Positions 5,876 through 6,055 of a DNA stretch of 6,055 nt are shown here, one piece after another. Source of the stretch: Candidatus Omnitrophota bacterium. Its GTDB lineage: Bacteria > Omnitrophota > Gorgyraeia > Gygaellales > Profunditerraquicolaceae. The translations under genes and the position numbers were made by a program. The notes beneath the pieces were generated by a model. That model was not told the DNA's origin and ran no database searches. It saw only the letters and a program-made list of their open reading frames with translations. Positions within the stretch are counted from its first letter, which is position 1; each line of letters opens with the position of its first letter. Location of the stretch: positions 1 to 6,055 of the forward strand of contig JAFGET010000187.1 of assembly GCA_016931435.1 (NCBI GenBank), given 5' to 3'.

Positions 5876-6055
5876 AAATAAATTTTCTTGCCAGGTTAAG
5901 GATAAAATCCGAGTTTTTATAAAATAAAAGGTTGCCTGCGCAAATCAAAGCTATCGATAAAATAGAAAGAAATTTATTCCTGAAAGAATCATACAGGGTG
6001 GATACCCCGAAAGCCGTAAAAACTATCAGGTAAATCTCTATGGGATAGCGAAAAC
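5874..6055 (-). CDS. C-terminal end of a membrane protein, probably a GT-C glycosyltransferase (5' part outside window)
   Basis: The last 59 codons of an open frame that continues beyond the window end at the TAG at 5874-5876; the other two minus-strand frames are closed early. The visible tail begins FRYPIEIYLIVFTAFGVSTL, then has a short loop and a second hydrophobic stretch (residues 29-44, SILSIALICAG core), and ends with a short basic tail. An Arg-Tyr-Pro motif entering a late transmembrane helix is common near the C-terminus of PMT/ArnT-like (GT39/GT83) membrane glycosyltransferases, which use polyprenyl-phosphate sugars on the outer face of the membrane. The adjacent polyprenol-phosphate sugar transferase fits that reading. 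The coding call is firm because of the open frame and its stop codon inside the next gene's ribosome binding site. The family is tentative, since the catalytic N-terminal region is not in the window; an O-antigen polymerase or other polytopic protein remains possible. Confidence 0.75.
   Translation of the reverse strand, partial: FRYPIEIYLIVFTAFGVSTLYDSFRNKFLSILSIALICAGNLLFYKNSDFILNLARKFI

Overview
The window is one tightly packed, unidirectional gene block on the minus strand, so transcription runs from position 6055 towards position 1. It holds eight coding regions, six complete and two cut by the window edges. No intergenic gap exceeds about 15 bases and several genes overlap, so this looks like the interior of one operon. 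I see no promoter, terminator, RNA gene, mobile element, repeat array or CRISPR.

In transcription order the genes are: (1) the C-terminal tail of a membrane protein, probably a GT-C type glycosyltransferase (5874-6055, partial); (2) a family-2 glycosyltransferase of the polyprenol-phosphate sugar transferase type (5160-5861); (3) a GDP-L-fucose-synthase-like SDR protein with an eroded cofactor site (4224-5156); (4) a second extended SDR, a nucleotide-sugar epimerase or reductase (3279-4220); (5) the N-terminal, thiamine-diphosphate-binding half of a split transketolase (2430-3263); (6) its C-terminal half (1457-2440); (7) a GHMP sugar kinase resembling D-glycero-D-manno-heptose 7-phosphate kinase HddA (468-1460); (8) the start of a sugar-1-phosphate nucleotidyltransferase resembling HddC (1-463, partial).

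Together they read as part of a cell-surface polysaccharide (LPS, capsule or S-layer glycan) locus. My working model is as follows. The two-subunit transketolase supplies a ketose phosphate, most simply sedoheptulose 7-phosphate. The HddA-like kinase and HddC-like nucleotidyltransferase turn the derived heptose phosphate into GDP-heptose. The two SDR proteins modify a nucleotide sugar, and the upstream glycosyltransferases build the glycan. The isomerase (GmhA) and phosphatase (GmhB) steps of that pathway are not in the window and would be expected nearby, perhaps beyond position 1.

The organism is a bacterium. The surface-sugar chemistry, good Shine-Dalgarno sites, compact operon and moderate GC content fit a Gram-negative or candidate-phylum lineage; an Omnitrophota-like metagenomic genome is my guess from the style of the proteins, at low confidence. 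The most unusual protein is the fucose-synthase-like one. It keeps the substrate-side residues but lacks the glycine-rich NADP loop and has Asn where the catalytic Lys should be.
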